Notes under the pieces: generated by a model
Database searches by the model: none
Told to the model about the DNA's origin: nothing
The model's input: the letters and a program-made list of their open reading frames with translations, nothing else
Assembly (NCBI RefSeq): GCF_001021505.1
Contig: NZ_LDPO01000011.1
Coordinates: 100,941 to 164,940 of the forward strand
Length of the DNA stretch: 64,000 nt
From: Mycolicibacter heraklionensis
GTDB taxonomy: Bacteria; Actinomycetota; Actinomycetes; Mycobacteriales; Mycobacteriaceae
Direction of reading: 5' to 3'
In this document: positions 45,201-53,556 of the stretch, piece after piece
Numbering within the stretch: the stretch's first letter is position 1
Layout: every line of letters begins with the position of its first letter
Translations under genes and position numbers: made by a program

Positions 45201-46834
45201 CGCACGCCACCGACCAGGCCATCGTCGAAGGGGCGGCGGCCGCCGCGGGCGCCCGGGCTTGGATCGAACCGGACGCCCACCTGCCGTTCCGCTCCGGCCG
45301 GGCCTTCTCGGCTTCGGTGCTGGGATCGGAGCTGCTGGTCAAGGGCGCACCGGAAGTGGTGTTGGAGGCCTGCAAGAACGTCGGCGCCGAGGTCGAGCAG
45401 CAGGTGGCCGCGATGGCAGCCCAGGGGCTGCGGGTGATCGCGGTCGCCCACGGCAAACTGACCGCCGCCCAGGTGCGGGCGGTGCAGGACGATTCCGACC
45501 TCCTCGTGGAGGTGAGCGCCTCCGGGCTGACGCTGATGGGGTTCCTCGGCCTGGCCGACACACCCCGGGCCGACGCTCCGCAGCTGCTCGCCGACCTGGC
45601 CGCCCGCGGCGTCGATATCCGGATGATCACCGGCGACCACCCGATCACGGCCACCGCGATCGCCGCCGAGATGGGTGTCAGCGTCAGCGCCGATGAGGTC
45701 ATCACCGGCTCGGAATGGAATGCGTTGAACCGCAAGGAACAAGAGCGCGTGGTCTGCGAGCGGGTGATCTTCGCCCGGATGTCGCCGGAGAACAAGGTGC
45801 AGATCGTCCAAACCCTGGAGCGCGCTGGGCGGGTGTCGGCGATGGTCGGTGACGGCGCCAACGACGCCGCCGCGATCCGGGCCGCCACGGTGGGGCTGGG
45901 TGTCGTTGCGCACGGCAGCGACTCGGCACATGCCACCGCCGACGTGGTGCTGACCGACGGCAAGATCGGTGCCCTGGTCGACGCGATCGACGAGGGCCGG
46001 CGACTCTGGCGGGGCGTGCAACTGGCGATCTCCGGGTTGCTGGGCGGCAACGCCGGCGAGGTGATGTTCTCCGTCATCGGCACCGCCATCACTGGGAACT
46101 CGCCGCTGAACACCCGGCAGTTGCTGTTGATGAACACCCTGACCGACGCGCTGCCGGCCACCGCCGTGGCGGTGAGCACACCGGCCGGCCCGATCGGTGG
46201 CGCGGTGCCCGGACTCGACGAGCGCAAACTGTGGCGCGCGGTGGCGTTCCGCGGCGGAGTCACCGGCGCGGCGGGTACCGCCGCCTGGGCGATGGCCTCG
46301 GTGACCGGTACTCCGCAGCGCGCCTCGACGGTGGGGTTGATCTCGCTGGTGACCACCGAACTCGGCCAGACCGTGGTCGACTCGCGGGCACCGATGGTGC
46401 TGGCGACCGCGGCCGGGTCCTTCGTACTGTTCGCGGCGATGGTCTCCACGCCCGGGGTCAGCCAGCTGCTGGGCTGCACTCCGGTCGGCCCGATCGGCTG
46501 GGCGCAGGCTCTCGGCACGGCCGCGGTGGCTACCGCCGCGGTGGCCGTGGCGAGCCGGTTCTCGGCCCCGGCCGAGGAGATCGCTGCCCCCACCAGGGAG
46601 ATCGCTGCCCCCGCCGCGGAGCTGGCGGCGGCTCCGGCCAAGAAGGTTCCGGCGAAGAAGGTTCCGGCGAAGAAGGCCCCGGCTGCCAAGAAGGCGCCGG
46701 CCACGAAGGCTCCGGCGAAGAAGGCCCCGGCTGCCAAGAAGCCCGCCCCGGCCAAGAAGACGCCGGCCAAGAAGGCACCGGTCAAAAAGGCCGCCGCGAA
46801 GAAGTCGTCCGCGAAACTGGAACTGGTGCGCTGA
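42299..46834 (+). CDS. Very large P-type cation ATPase (CtpI-like), Mn-riboswitch controlled
   Basis: 1511 residues. Motifs: TGES near 768, PEGMP near 882 in the ion-binding helix, phosphorylated Asp925 in CFDKTGTLS, KGAPEVVLEA, MITGDHPITATAI and MVGDGANDAAAI near 1184. No CPC/SPC motif, so not a P1B pump. An ~550-residue N-terminal half, with a degenerate heavy-metal-domain-like start and a second partial ATPase-like region, resembles mycobacterial CtpI. The C-terminus (about 1450-1507) is a Lys/Pro/Ala repeat (AKKxPAKK). The upstream Mn riboswitch suggests manganese export. GGAGG lies six bases before the ATG. Confidence 0.93.
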   Translation: MDVFAIGRLGLDAVGAVASASLDLAAIPLREGAKILAGERSDLTSRRSWRGAGRAWIEVHGLDDPDGADIGAEVSEALRAEPGVTSVRLNRPLSRVIVEIGDHVSLADLCATVEAVEKNFELTATETAALPGDGLLLATKGAMVGANAVGLAIATVGSAMRWPAAPKIFDAAASVARYQPLVRGALESRIGPARTDRVLALASLGSHVITMSPAILAVDMMVEGLKASETRAGALAWNRYEPELARYADHPDVHTTARPVPRPDGAAERYLKRTAIAQVVGAGVVGGLTRNLDMTSSAILATSPKAVRTSCESFAATLGQGLADAHGVLPLRPDSLRRLDKIDTVVIDPRALTGEQRRVVQIRGATEHELPKAWNSAQSLLDKPGLRPGWHRVPGMTSRGSARKEPVDALILPAHHALASAVVLEGRACGAELVTVDTEILGELRPGFDEIRPVSGDDLDAALAAAVTDLQQAGRTVAVLSTSAAQALASADLALGVMPTSEHADTPPPFYADLLLADLAGAWQVLRALPAARSATERGVAISIGASSIAGLLLVRGVRATIPGVGAGQSRGPGPVTVGAGAGMLSGYLLARRVLRARAPKPAPAYEWHAMTVEQARELLAPDAVTPLAERAPVDAESQGVFWPYFHAVREELSDPMTPILALCSVATAMLGSPIDAVMVGTVLTGNAMLAAYQRLRAESRLNTLLAQQAPPARVVLMGAERTPTYHEIPAEQLLPGDLIEVRSNEVVPADARVIEVADVEVDESSLTGESLSVGKQLDPTPGAELAERSSMLYAGSTVIAGKALALVTAVGADTQTRRASELASGELSEVGLQHHLSQLMYRTFPYSAAGGVAVGALGLLRQGGLRVALGNAIAVAIAAVPEGMPLMATLAQHSSSQRLTKSGALVRIPRSVEALGRVDVVCFDKTGTLSENRLRVTTVRPLAGYSDDDVLGTAAQAAPAPDGAAHAHATDQAIVEGAAAAAGARAWIEPDAHLPFRSGRAFSASVLGSELLVKGAPEVVLEACKNVGAEVEQQVAAMAAQGLRVIAVAHGKLTAAQVRAVQDDSDLLVEVSASGLTLMGFLGLADTPRADAPQLLADLAARGVDIRMITGDHPITATAIAAEMGVSVSADEVITGSEWNALNRKEQERVVCERVIFARMSPENKVQIVQTLERAGRVSAMVGDGANDAAAIRAATVGLGVVAHGSDSAHATADVVLTDGKIGALVDAIDEGRRLWRGVQLAISGLLGGNAGEVMFSVIGTAITGNSPLNTRQLLLMNTLTDALPATAVAVSTPAGPIGGAVPGLDERKLWRAVAFRGGVTGAAGTAAWAMASVTGTPQRASTVGLISLVTTELGQTVVDSRAPMVLATAAGSFVLFAAMVSTPGVSQLLGCTPVGPIGWAQALGTAAVATAAVAVASRFSAPAEEIAAPTREIAAPAAELAAAPAKKVPAKKVPAKKAPAAKKAPATKAPAKKAPAAKKPAPAKKTPAKKAPVKKAAAKKSSAKLELVR

Positions 46835-46844
46835 GGCCTTACCG

Positions 46845-46872
46845 CTTCGGTCGGTCAGCCGGCCGGCCGAAG
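46845..46872 (+). terminator. Hairpin after P-type ATPase gene
   Basis: Stem CTTCGGTCGG (46845-46854) with CCGGCCGAAG (46863-46872), ten pairs with one wobble and an 8-base loop, ten bases after the stop. No T tract. Confidence 0.5.
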
Positions 46873-47028
46873 CACTGACGCCTCGGACCGCGGTCGCTGG
46901 GACGCGGGAAGTTCCACTTCAAGCACTCCGGCGCGCCAGAGCAACGCGTACAACTCGATCATCGGCACTGTCAGGAGTGCCGCTGTGACTTCGGCTAGAG
47001 GTTCGGCCAGGACTTCGGTCGCCCGCAT
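46855..47028 (-). CDS. Possible 57-residue protein
   Basis: An ATG-started frame in the 266-base gap between the ATPase and DUF2304 genes, beginning MRATEVLAEPLAEV and containing MIELYALLWRAGVLEVELP, which looks like an amphipathic helix. It has no clear ribosome-binding site; TTACAG lies just upstream. Codon use is less GC-biased at third positions than in its neighbours. It could be noncoding: the 3' end overlaps the hairpin after the ATPase gene. I recognise no family. Confidence 0.35.
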   Translation of the reverse strand: MRATEVLAEPLAEVTAALLTVPMIELYALLWRAGVLEVELPASQRPRSEASVLRPAG

Positions 47029-47100
47029 ACCTGTAACAGTGCGGGCCCGAATCGGACGAGCGGCAAACCCGCTGTTACCGCTGGGACAATTGTTTCCGAA

Positions 47101-47454
47101 TTACTGTGGTTGGGGTTCGGGTTCGGGCGGCTCGGCTTGCGCGAGCGCTATCACCCTGGCCAGCCGGGCATAGCGCAGCTCCAGATCGCGAAACCGCATG
47201 TAGGTGCTCAGCGTGGTGAACGCGAAGACCATGACCAGCACGTACAGCATCAGATCGGTGCCGCGGCGCACCCCGAGCCAGTTGGCCAGCACGGTGGTGT
47301 CGTCGGGACGCAGAACCGCGTAGATGCCGGCCACCACGAACACCAGGTAGCCGACTTTCACCCAGGCTCGCGACTGGGCGGAGCGTCGCGAGAGCAGCAG
47401 GTAGATCAGCAGCACCAATACCGCCGAGATCAGCAGCACCTTGATCCAGTTCAT
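47101..47454 (-). CDS. DUF2304 membrane protein
   Basis: 117 residues with hydrophobic segments near the N-terminus (VLLISAVLVLLIYLLL), in the middle (LVFVVAGIYAVL) and at LMLYVLVMVFAFTTL, then a charged helix with LRYARLARVIALAQAE and a Pro/Glu tail. DUF2304 proteins accompany GT2 glycosyltransferases in polysaccharide clusters. It corresponds to Rv3632. Its ATG overlaps the GT2 stop (ATGA). Likely a membrane partner of that enzyme. Confidence 0.87.
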   Translation of the reverse strand: MNWIKVLLISAVLVLLIYLLLSRRSAQSRAWVKVGYLVFVVAGIYAVLRPDDTTVLANWLGVRRGTDLMLYVLVMVFAFTTLSTYMRFRDLELRYARLARVIALAQAEPPEPEPQPQ

Positions 47455-48149
47455 CGCGACATCCTCTTGCGCAGCAACCCGTCGAACAGGATGTTGACGC
47501 CGTTGAGCAGCGGCTGCCCCTTCGACTTGGAGTAGTCGGTATAGAGCACCTCCACCGGCTCTTCGCCCACCCGCCAGCGGTTCTCGGCAATCAGCGCGAT
47601 GAACTCCCCGGCGTGGCTCATCCCGGTCATGGTGAGGTCGAGGCGGTCGGCCACCCGCCGGTTGAACACCCGCAGACCGTTGTGGGCGTCGGAGAGCCCG
47701 AGCCGGCGGATTCGGGGGTTGAGGCATACCGCGGCTCGCAGTATCGCTCGTTTGAGCGGCGGCACCGTCGCGGCGGCTTCGGGTTTGGCGAACCGCGTGC
47801 CGATGACGATGTCGAGGTCGGCGGTGTCGAGACGGTCGATCATGCGCACCAGGTCGGCCACCCGGTGCTGGCCGTCGGCGTCGAAGGTGGCGAACAGTCG
47901 GGCGCCGGGCTGGCGGCGGGCGAACTCGACTCCGGTCTGGATGGCCGCGCCCTGACCGAGGTTGACCGGATGGCGCACGACATAAGCACCCGTGCGCCGG
48001 GCTACGGCCGCGGTGTCGTCGGCGCTTCCGTCGTCCACACAGACCACGAAGTCGAAAACCGAACGGATCCCGGCGATCACGTCACCGATGACGGTCGCCT
48101 CGTTGAACGCCGGGACGATAATCCAGACATCGGGGTAGCGGGTGTCGAT
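47451..48149 (-). CDS. GT2 family glycosyltransferase, start codon apparently altered
   Basis: GT-A glycosyltransferase corresponding to Rv3631, probably a polyprenyl-phosphate sugar synthase. Motifs: VWIIVPAFNEATVIGDV, CVDDGSADDT, DADGQHR and HNGLRVFNR. The first standard start codon in frame is GTG 48080, but it lies after the essential first beta strand. The frame is open back to a TAA at 48155-48153 with family-like sequence (DTRYPDVWIIVPAFNEA). At 48149 the codon is ATC where a Met would be expected, so I give 48149 as the likely start (232 residues). Either a rare ATC start is used, or a mutation or sequence error changed ATG. Confidence 0.8.
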   Translation of the reverse strand: MDTRYPDVWIIVPAFNEATVIGDVIAGIRSVFDFVVCVDDGSADDTAAVARRTGAYVVRHPVNLGQGAAIQTGVEFARRQPGARLFATFDADGQHRVADLVRMIDRLDTADLDIVIGTRFAKPEAAATVPPLKRAILRAAVCLNPRIRRLGLSDAHNGLRVFNRRVADRLDLTMTGMSHAGEFIALIAENRWRVGEEPVEVLYTDYSKSKGQPLLNGVNILFDGLLRKRMSR

Positions 48150-48176
48150 GGTTTAGAAAATACACGCTTGCGCCGC

Positions 48177-49454
48177 TTACGAATCGGTGCGCAACGCGGC
48201 CAGATGCACGGCGATCCCCACCAGTGGGCCGCACAGCAGGGCCACCACGGTCCTGGTCGGCAGGTCCAACGGCAGCAGCAGGAGCAAGGTCGAGGCCACC
48301 GTGGCGCCCACCCAGCCCAGCGCGTAGGCGCGATGCAGTGCTGCGGCGACCGTCGCAGCGCCGGTCAGCGTCAGCAGCGCGATCGCGGTGGCGGCCGTCG
48401 TCAGTCCGGCCAACAGCAGTCCCTCGGCACGGTAATCCGGGCCGAACACCGTGCGCAGCAGCCACGGACCGAGCAGGCCCGCCGCCACCGCGCCCGCCGC
48501 GCCCAGCGCGGCGACGGCCGCCGCCGGCGTGCTCAGCGCCCGCAGGCGGCGACCACGCTGGTCGACGAAGTGCGCGATCAGATTGCCCTGCATAGCGGTC
48601 AGCGGCACCAGCAGCGGCGCCCGGGTCACCGTGACTGCGAGGATCACCACACCACCCGCAGCGCCCAATTCGCCGTAGGTGGCCTGCAGCAGCACCGGAA
48701 ACCCCATCACCAGGATCGCGCTGGCCCCGGCGGCGGTGATCGAATGCGCCGCGCCGCGCAGGAATCCCGCCGTGCTCACCGGAGTCAGCAGTCGCGCAGC
48801 TGAGCGGGCCGCGGGTGAGGCGGCCAGCAGCAGCAGCCAGGCCACCGCGCCGGCCACGGTGGCCCACAGGAAGCCGACCAGGCCGGCGCCGATCACGAAC
48901 GTCGCGGTGGCCACGGCCACCCGGATGCTCGCATCGGTGACCATCAGCGCGCCGTACTGCGTCCATCGGTTGGCGCCGGCCAACATGCCGAGCAACGTGG
49001 CGTGCACCGCGAAGTTGGCCAGCCCGAAGCACAGCAGTCCCACCGAGAGCCAGCGCGCCTCGACGAACACGTGGCCGCTCCACAGCGGCGAACTGGCGGC
49101 GACCACACCGGCCGCCACCAGCCCGCTCAGCCCGGCAACCCGTAGCGGGCGGGTGTGTGGCGTGGACGGGCGGTCGGGCCGGGCGTCTTGGGCGAACCGG
49201 ACTTCCCGGGTGGTCTCCTGCAGTAGGCCGTTGGCGGCGCCGTTGACCAGTCCGAACGCGCCCCAGAACACGCCGAACACCGAGAAACCTGCCGGGTCGA
49301 GGTCGCGTGCCGCCAGGTACAGCACCGCGTAGCCGCAGAGTGCGCTGAGCAGGGTTGCGGTGCCGACCCGGGCCATACTGGCTCGGCCGACGGGGCCGGT
49401 TGCCAGCCCACGGGGGAACCCGGGGGATCCGGTACCACCGACATCGGTCACCAC
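48177..49454 (-). CDS. Polysaccharide/lipid flippase-like membrane protein
   Basis: 425 residues, about 12 hydrophobic segments, in the oligosaccharide flippase (MATE/MOP-like) superfamily: ARVGTATLLSALCGYAVLYLAARDL, FWGAFGLVNGAANGLLQETTREV and ATYGELGAAGGVVILAV. It corresponds to Rv3630. With the GT2 and DUF2304 genes it forms an envelope polysaccharide unit, possibly moving a polyprenyl-linked sugar across the membrane. GTG start at 49454; an internal ATG at 49376 (MARVGTATLL) is possible. Confidence 0.83.
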   Translation of the reverse strand: MVTDVGGTGSPGFPRGLATGPVGRASMARVGTATLLSALCGYAVLYLAARDLDPAGFSVFGVFWGAFGLVNGAANGLLQETTREVRFAQDARPDRPSTPHTRPLRVAGLSGLVAAGVVAASSPLWSGHVFVEARWLSVGLLCFGLANFAVHATLLGMLAGANRWTQYGALMVTDASIRVAVATATFVIGAGLVGFLWATVAGAVAWLLLLAASPAARSAARLLTPVSTAGFLRGAAHSITAAGASAILVMGFPVLLQATYGELGAAGGVVILAVTVTRAPLLVPLTAMQGNLIAHFVDQRGRRLRALSTPAAAVAALGAAGAVAAGLLGPWLLRTVFGPDYRAEGLLLAGLTTAATAIALLTLTGAATVAAALHRAYALGWVGATVASTLLLLLPLDLPTRTVVALLCGPLVGIAVHLAALRTDS

Positions 49455-49534
49455 GGCGAAAATACTAAGCGGGCCGCGGGGTACGGTCGGTCAGCCCGCT
49501 GAACATCGCCGACTCAACGACCGGAGGCCGACCG

Positions 49535-50527
49535 TTGGACCCGTCGCTGTTCGAATGGCTGGTGACGTTCGCGGGCCTGAGCGCCGTGCTCGGCTTCGAT
49601 CTGTTCCTGGTCGCCCGCCGCGTACACGAGCCGACGATGCGCGAGGTCGCGATCCGGCTGTCGTGCTACATCGGGCTGGCGGTGGCGTTCGGCATCTGGG
49701 TGTGGCATTTTCACGGCGCGAAGTACGGCATGCAGTTCTACGCCGGCTGGCTGACCGAGTACAGCCTGTCGGTGGACAACCTTTTCGTGTTCGTGATCAT
49801 CATGAACAGCTTCAACGTGCCCAAGAAGTACCGCCAGGAGGCGCTGTTCGTCGGCATCATCCTGGCGCTGTCGTTCCGGGCGGTGTTCATCGCGCTCGGC
49901 GGGGTTGCCGTGCAGCGGTTGTCGTGGACGTTCTACGTGTTCGGTGCGTTCATGGCCTACACCGCGGTCAAACTGCTGCGCCACGAAGACCCCACCGGTG
50001 AGGGTGAGGGCGAGGGCGGCAACAACGCGGTGGTGCGTTTCGCCCGCACCCACCTCAATGCCACCGACGGCTGGGGGTCGGGCGTGCGGTTCTTCGTCCG
50101 GGACAACGCCGGGGCGTGGGCCATCACCCCGATGTTTCTGGTCGCGCTCGCGCTGGGCACCACCGACCTGGTGTTCGCGATGGACTCCATCCCGGCCATC
50201 TACGGACTGACTCGCCAGCCCTACCTGGTGTTCACCGCCAACGTGTTCGCCCTGATGGGACTGCGGCAGCTGTTCTTCATCCTCGGTCAGATGCTGAGCC
50301 GGCTGGTGTATCTGTCCCAGGGGCTGGCGGTGATCCTGGGGTTCATCGGGGTGCGGATGATGTTGCATGCGCTGCGCACCAACGAGGTGTGGTTCATCCA
50401 CTCCGGCCGGCCGCTCAACGTCCCGGAGATACCCACCCCGGTCAGCCTGGGGGTGGTGGTGGGGGTGTTGCTGCTGACGACGGTGGCCAGCTTGTACCGG
50501 ACCCGCGGGTTTACCTCAGCCGAGTGA
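49535..50527 (+). CDS. terC: TerC family membrane protein
   Basis: 330 residues with about nine transmembrane segments. The TerC signatures are SLSVDNLFVFVIIMNSFNVP and ALGTTDLVFAMDSIPAIYGLT, each with membrane-embedded acidic residues. TerC proteins of the MeeF/MeeY group export manganese and help metallate secreted proteins. Start is TTG 49535 with GGAGG eight bases upstream. No Mn riboswitch is visible here, although one controls the ATPase 7 kb away. Confidence 0.92.
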   Translation: MDPSLFEWLVTFAGLSAVLGFDLFLVARRVHEPTMREVAIRLSCYIGLAVAFGIWVWHFHGAKYGMQFYAGWLTEYSLSVDNLFVFVIIMNSFNVPKKYRQEALFVGIILALSFRAVFIALGGVAVQRLSWTFYVFGAFMAYTAVKLLRHEDPTGEGEGEGGNNAVVRFARTHLNATDGWGSGVRFFVRDNAGAWAITPMFLVALALGTTDLVFAMDSIPAIYGLTRQPYLVFTANVFALMGLRQLFFILGQMLSRLVYLSQGLAVILGFIGVRMMLHALRTNEVWFIHSGRPLNVPEIPTPVSLGVVVGVLLLTTVASLYRTRGFTSAE

Positions 50528-50580
50528 GAAGACCGGAATCGACGGCGCCGCGGTACGCAGTTCGTCGTCGCGCCGCCGAA

Positions 50581-51069
50581 TCAGTGCCCGGAGGTCTTGA
50601 ACCGTTCGATCGACCGGGTGATCTCAGCCTCGGCTTCGGCACGGCCCACCCAGTCGGCGGCCTTGACGAACTTGCCCGGCTCCAGGTCCTTGTAGTGCAC
50701 GAAGAAGTGCTTGATCGCGTCCAGCTCGTAGGCGGGCACGTCGCTGATTTCCTGAATGTGGTCCCACCGGTGGTCACCGGCCGGCACACACAGCACCTTG
50801 GCGTCGCCGCCGGCCTCGTCGGTCATCTGGAACATCCCGACCGGACGTGCTTCGACCAGCACACCGGGGAACACCGACTGCGGCAGCAATACCATCGCGT
50901 CCAGCGGGTCGCCGTCCTCGCCGAGGGTGTCCTCGATGAAGCCGTAGTCGGTGGGGTAGCCCATCGGCGTGTACAGGTAGCGGTCGAGCTTGACCCGCCC
51001 GGTGGCGTGGTCGACCTCGTACTTGTTGCGCTGGCCCTTGGGGATTTCGATGGTCACGTCGAATTGCAC
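50581..51069 (-). CDS. ppa: Inorganic pyrophosphatase
   Basis: 162 residues, family I soluble pyrophosphatase that hydrolyses PPi to phosphate. Signature [11 protein letters not shown], substrate residues in [15 protein letters not shown] and [13 protein letters not shown]. It corresponds to Rv3628, GTG start, divergent from dacB. Confidence 0.96.
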   Translation of the reverse strand: MQFDVTIEIPKGQRNKYEVDHATGRVKLDRYLYTPMGYPTDYGFIEDTLGEDGDPLDAMVLLPQSVFPGVLVEARPVGMFQMTDEAGGDAKVLCVPAGDHRWDHIQEISDVPAYELDAIKHFFVHYKDLEPGKFVKAADWVGRAEAEAEITRSIERFKTSGH

Positions 51070-51148
51070 CGGGTCAGTCTAGGCGGCCCGGACTGACGCC
51101 CGGACTCCGCCCGTCCGGCACAATTGCGCCTGACAGGGGAGGAAAGAC

Positions 51149-52525
51149 ATGCAACCCACTCGGTGGCGACACAGCAGCGCCCATCTGGGTATCGCGGCCG
51201 CGGTGCTGGCGCTGGCCGCCGCGGTGGTGGTCGTGGCGGTAGTTGTGCTCCCGGACGAATCCGGCGCCGGTGCGCGCGTCGTGTCGTCGGCGCCGGCGGC
51301 GACCGCCAAGCCCGGGGTGGTTCCGGTCTCCGACGACGCCCCGGTACCGGCCGGCAGGGCCCTGGCAGCAGCCATGGCCCCGGCGTTGGCCGACCCGAAT
51401 CTGGGCCGGCTCACCGGGCGAGTCACCGATGCCGTGACCGGCAAGGCGCTGTGGACACAACAGGAAGACCTGCCGATGCAGCCGGCGTCGACCAACAAGG
51501 TGCTCACCGCGGCCGCCGCCCTGCTGGCGCTGGATCAGGGCGCCCGGGTCACCACCCGCGTGACGGCGGGCGATCAGCCCGGGGTGGTGGTGCTGGTGGG
51601 CGGCGGCGACCCCACCCTGTCGACGGCCGAGGTCGGTCAGGACACCTGGTATCGCGAAGCCGCGCGCATCAGTGATCTGGCCGAACAGGTTCGTCGCAGC
51701 GGGGTGAGCGTGACCGAGGTTCAGGTCGACACATCGGCGTTCACCGGCCCGACCATGGCTCAGGGGTGGGACCCGGAGGACATCGAAGGCGGTGACATCG
51801 CACCGATCGAGGCGGTGATGGTCGACGGCGGCCGGGTCCAGCCCACCACAGTCGAGTCCCGGCGGTCGACGACCCCTGCGCTGGATGCCGGAAAGGCGCT
51901 GGCCGCGGAGCTGGGTGTCGACCCCGACAAGGTGAGCATCGCGTCCTCGTCGGTGACCGGGCGCGAGCTGGGCGCGGTCCGATCGGCGCCGCTGGTGGTC
52001 CGCCTCGGCGAGATGATGAACGCCTCCGACAACGTGATGGCCGAATCCATCGCCCGCGAGGTGGCCGCGGCGATGGGCCGGCCCCGCTCGTTTGCCGGTG
52101 CGGTCGACGCGGTGACCAACCGGCTGGCCACCGCCCACATCGCGGTAAGCGGAGCCGCCCTGCAGGACTCCAGCGGGCTGTCGGTCGATGACCGGCTGTC
52201 GGCCCGGACCCTGGACGAGGTGGTGCAGGCAGCTGCCGGGCCGGACCTGCCCGAGTTGCGTCCGCTGCTGGACATGCTGCCGGTCGCCGGTGGCAGCGGC
52301 ACCCTGTCCGAGCGGTTCCTCAACCCCAAGACCGGGCGCGGTGCGGCCGGTTGGCTGCGGGCCAAAACCGGCTCGCTGACCCGCACCAACGCGCTGGCCG
52401 GCATCGTCACCGACCGCGACCAGCGGGTGCTGACGTTCGCGTTCATCTCCAACGACGCCGGACCTACCGGGCGGACCGCGATCGACGCGCTGGCCGCGGT
52501 CCTGCGAACCTGCGGATGCGGATGA
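51149..52525 (+). CDS. dacB: D-alanyl-D-alanine carboxypeptidase/endopeptidase (PBP4 type)
   Basis: 458 residues. N-terminal transmembrane or signal segment (LGIAAAVLALAAAVVVVAVV) followed by a penicillin-binding class C domain: SxxK in PASTNKVLT near residue 114, SxN in MNASDNVMAE, KTG in RAKTGSLT. It trims peptidoglycan stem peptides outside the membrane. It corresponds to Rv3627c. First of a run with the zincin, tilS and hpt genes; its stop overlaps the next ATG. Confidence 0.94.
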   Translation: MQPTRWRHSSAHLGIAAAVLALAAAVVVVAVVVLPDESGAGARVVSSAPAATAKPGVVPVSDDAPVPAGRALAAAMAPALADPNLGRLTGRVTDAVTGKALWTQQEDLPMQPASTNKVLTAAAALLALDQGARVTTRVTAGDQPGVVVLVGGGDPTLSTAEVGQDTWYREAARISDLAEQVRRSGVSVTEVQVDTSAFTGPTMAQGWDPEDIEGGDIAPIEAVMVDGGRVQPTTVESRRSTTPALDAGKALAAELGVDPDKVSIASSSVTGRELGAVRSAPLVVRLGEMMNASDNVMAESIAREVAAAMGRPRSFAGAVDAVTNRLATAHIAVSGAALQDSSGLSVDDRLSARTLDEVVQAAAGPDLPELRPLLDMLPVAGGSGTLSERFLNPKTGRGAAGWLRAKTGSLTRTNALAGIVTDRDQRVLTFAFISNDAGPTGRTAIDALAAVLRTCGCG

Positions 52526-53556
52526 GCGAATCCGGCGTCGGGAGCGCGGTGGACTTCGAGTTCGCCGCGACGGTCGGTGGCTGGCTGGCACGCCCCGCAC
52601 CGCCGATGACCGACTACACCCGCCGCCAGGTCGTCGAGGAACTGCACGGCAGTGCCCGCGCTGCGGAACCCCTGGTGCGAGAGGTCACCGGCCTGGGCGA
52701 CGACGGTCCCGTCCCCGACGCACGGGTGGTCGACCGGCGGCAGTGGATCTCCGCCGCCGCCGAATCGATGCGGGTGATGATGGGCGGCTCCGAGCAGCCG
52801 GCCGGTTTCCTCACCAGCCGGCTGACGGGGGCGCAGACCGGCGGGGTGCTGGCGTTCGTCTCCTCGGCCATCCTGGGCCAGTACGACCCGTTCTGTGCAG
52901 GCGGTGGCGCGCTGCTGCTGGTCTACCCCAACGTGGTCGCTGTCGAGCGCCAGCTGCAGGTGACGCCGGCCGACTTCCGGTTGTGGGTCTGCCTGCACGA
53001 GGTGACGCACCGCGTGCAGTTCAGCGTCAACCCGTGGCTGGCCGGCTATATGTCGGAGGCACTGGCGGTGCTTACCGGGGACAGCAGCCCGGATCTCACC
53101 CAGGTGGTGGGCCGGCTGGCTGACTACCTGCGGGGTCGGCGTGACGACGCCGAGTCGTCGGGCCCGTCGGGGATTCTGGGCCTGGTGCGGGCGGTGCAGT
53201 CCGAGGAACAACGCACGGCGCTGGACCAGCTGCTGATGCTGGGCACGCTGCTCGAAGGCCACGCCGATCACGTGATGGACGCGGTCGGGCCGCTGGCGGT
53301 GCCGTCGGTGGCGACCATTCGGAGCCGTTTCGAGGAACGCCGTCAGCGCAGCCAACCGCCCCTGCAACGACTGGTGCGGGCGTTACTGGGCCTCGACGCC
53401 AAGATGAGCCAGTACACCCGAGGCAAGGCGTTCGTCGACGCGGTGGTCGACCGCGTCGGCATGGACCGGTTCAACGCGGTCTGGTCGGGTCCGCAGACCC
53501 TGCCGCTGCCCGCCGAGATCGAAGAACCCCGACGGTGGATCGACCGGGTGCTCTAG
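52522..53556 (+). CDS. Zincin-like metallopeptidase (DUF2342, Rv3626c-like)
   Basis: 344 residues from ATG 52522, which overlaps the dacB stop (ATGA); ATG 52516 is also possible. The HExxH motif is LHEVTHRVQF near residue 158, and a second conserved stretch LLEGHADHVMDAVG provides likely further ligands. Family: actinobacterial zinc-dependent metalloprotease DUF2342. No signal peptide. Physiological substrate unknown. It overlaps tilS by 22 bases. Confidence 0.88.
   Translation: MSESGVGSAVDFEFAATVGGWLARPAPPMTDYTRRQVVEELHGSARAAEPLVREVTGLGDDGPVPDARVVDRRQWISAAAESMRVMMGGSEQPAGFLTSRLTGAQTGGVLAFVSSAILGQYDPFCAGGGALLLVYPNVVAVERQLQVTPADFRLWVCLHEVTHRVQFSVNPWLAGYMSEALAVLTGDSSPDLTQVVGRLADYLRGRRDDAESSGPSGILGLVRAVQSEEQRTALDQLLMLGTLLEGHADHVMDAVGPLAVPSVATIRSRFEERRQRSQPPLQRLVRALLGLDAKMSQYTRGKAFVDAVVDRVGMDRFNAVWSGPQTLPLPAEIEEPRRWIDRVL

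Noticed and set aside
42278..46021. A 1247-codon open frame on the minus strand across the P-type ATPase gene.
   Set aside because: Composition is shadow-like (Gly/Arg/His/Gln) and it would run through the riboswitch and the start of a clear ATPase gene.
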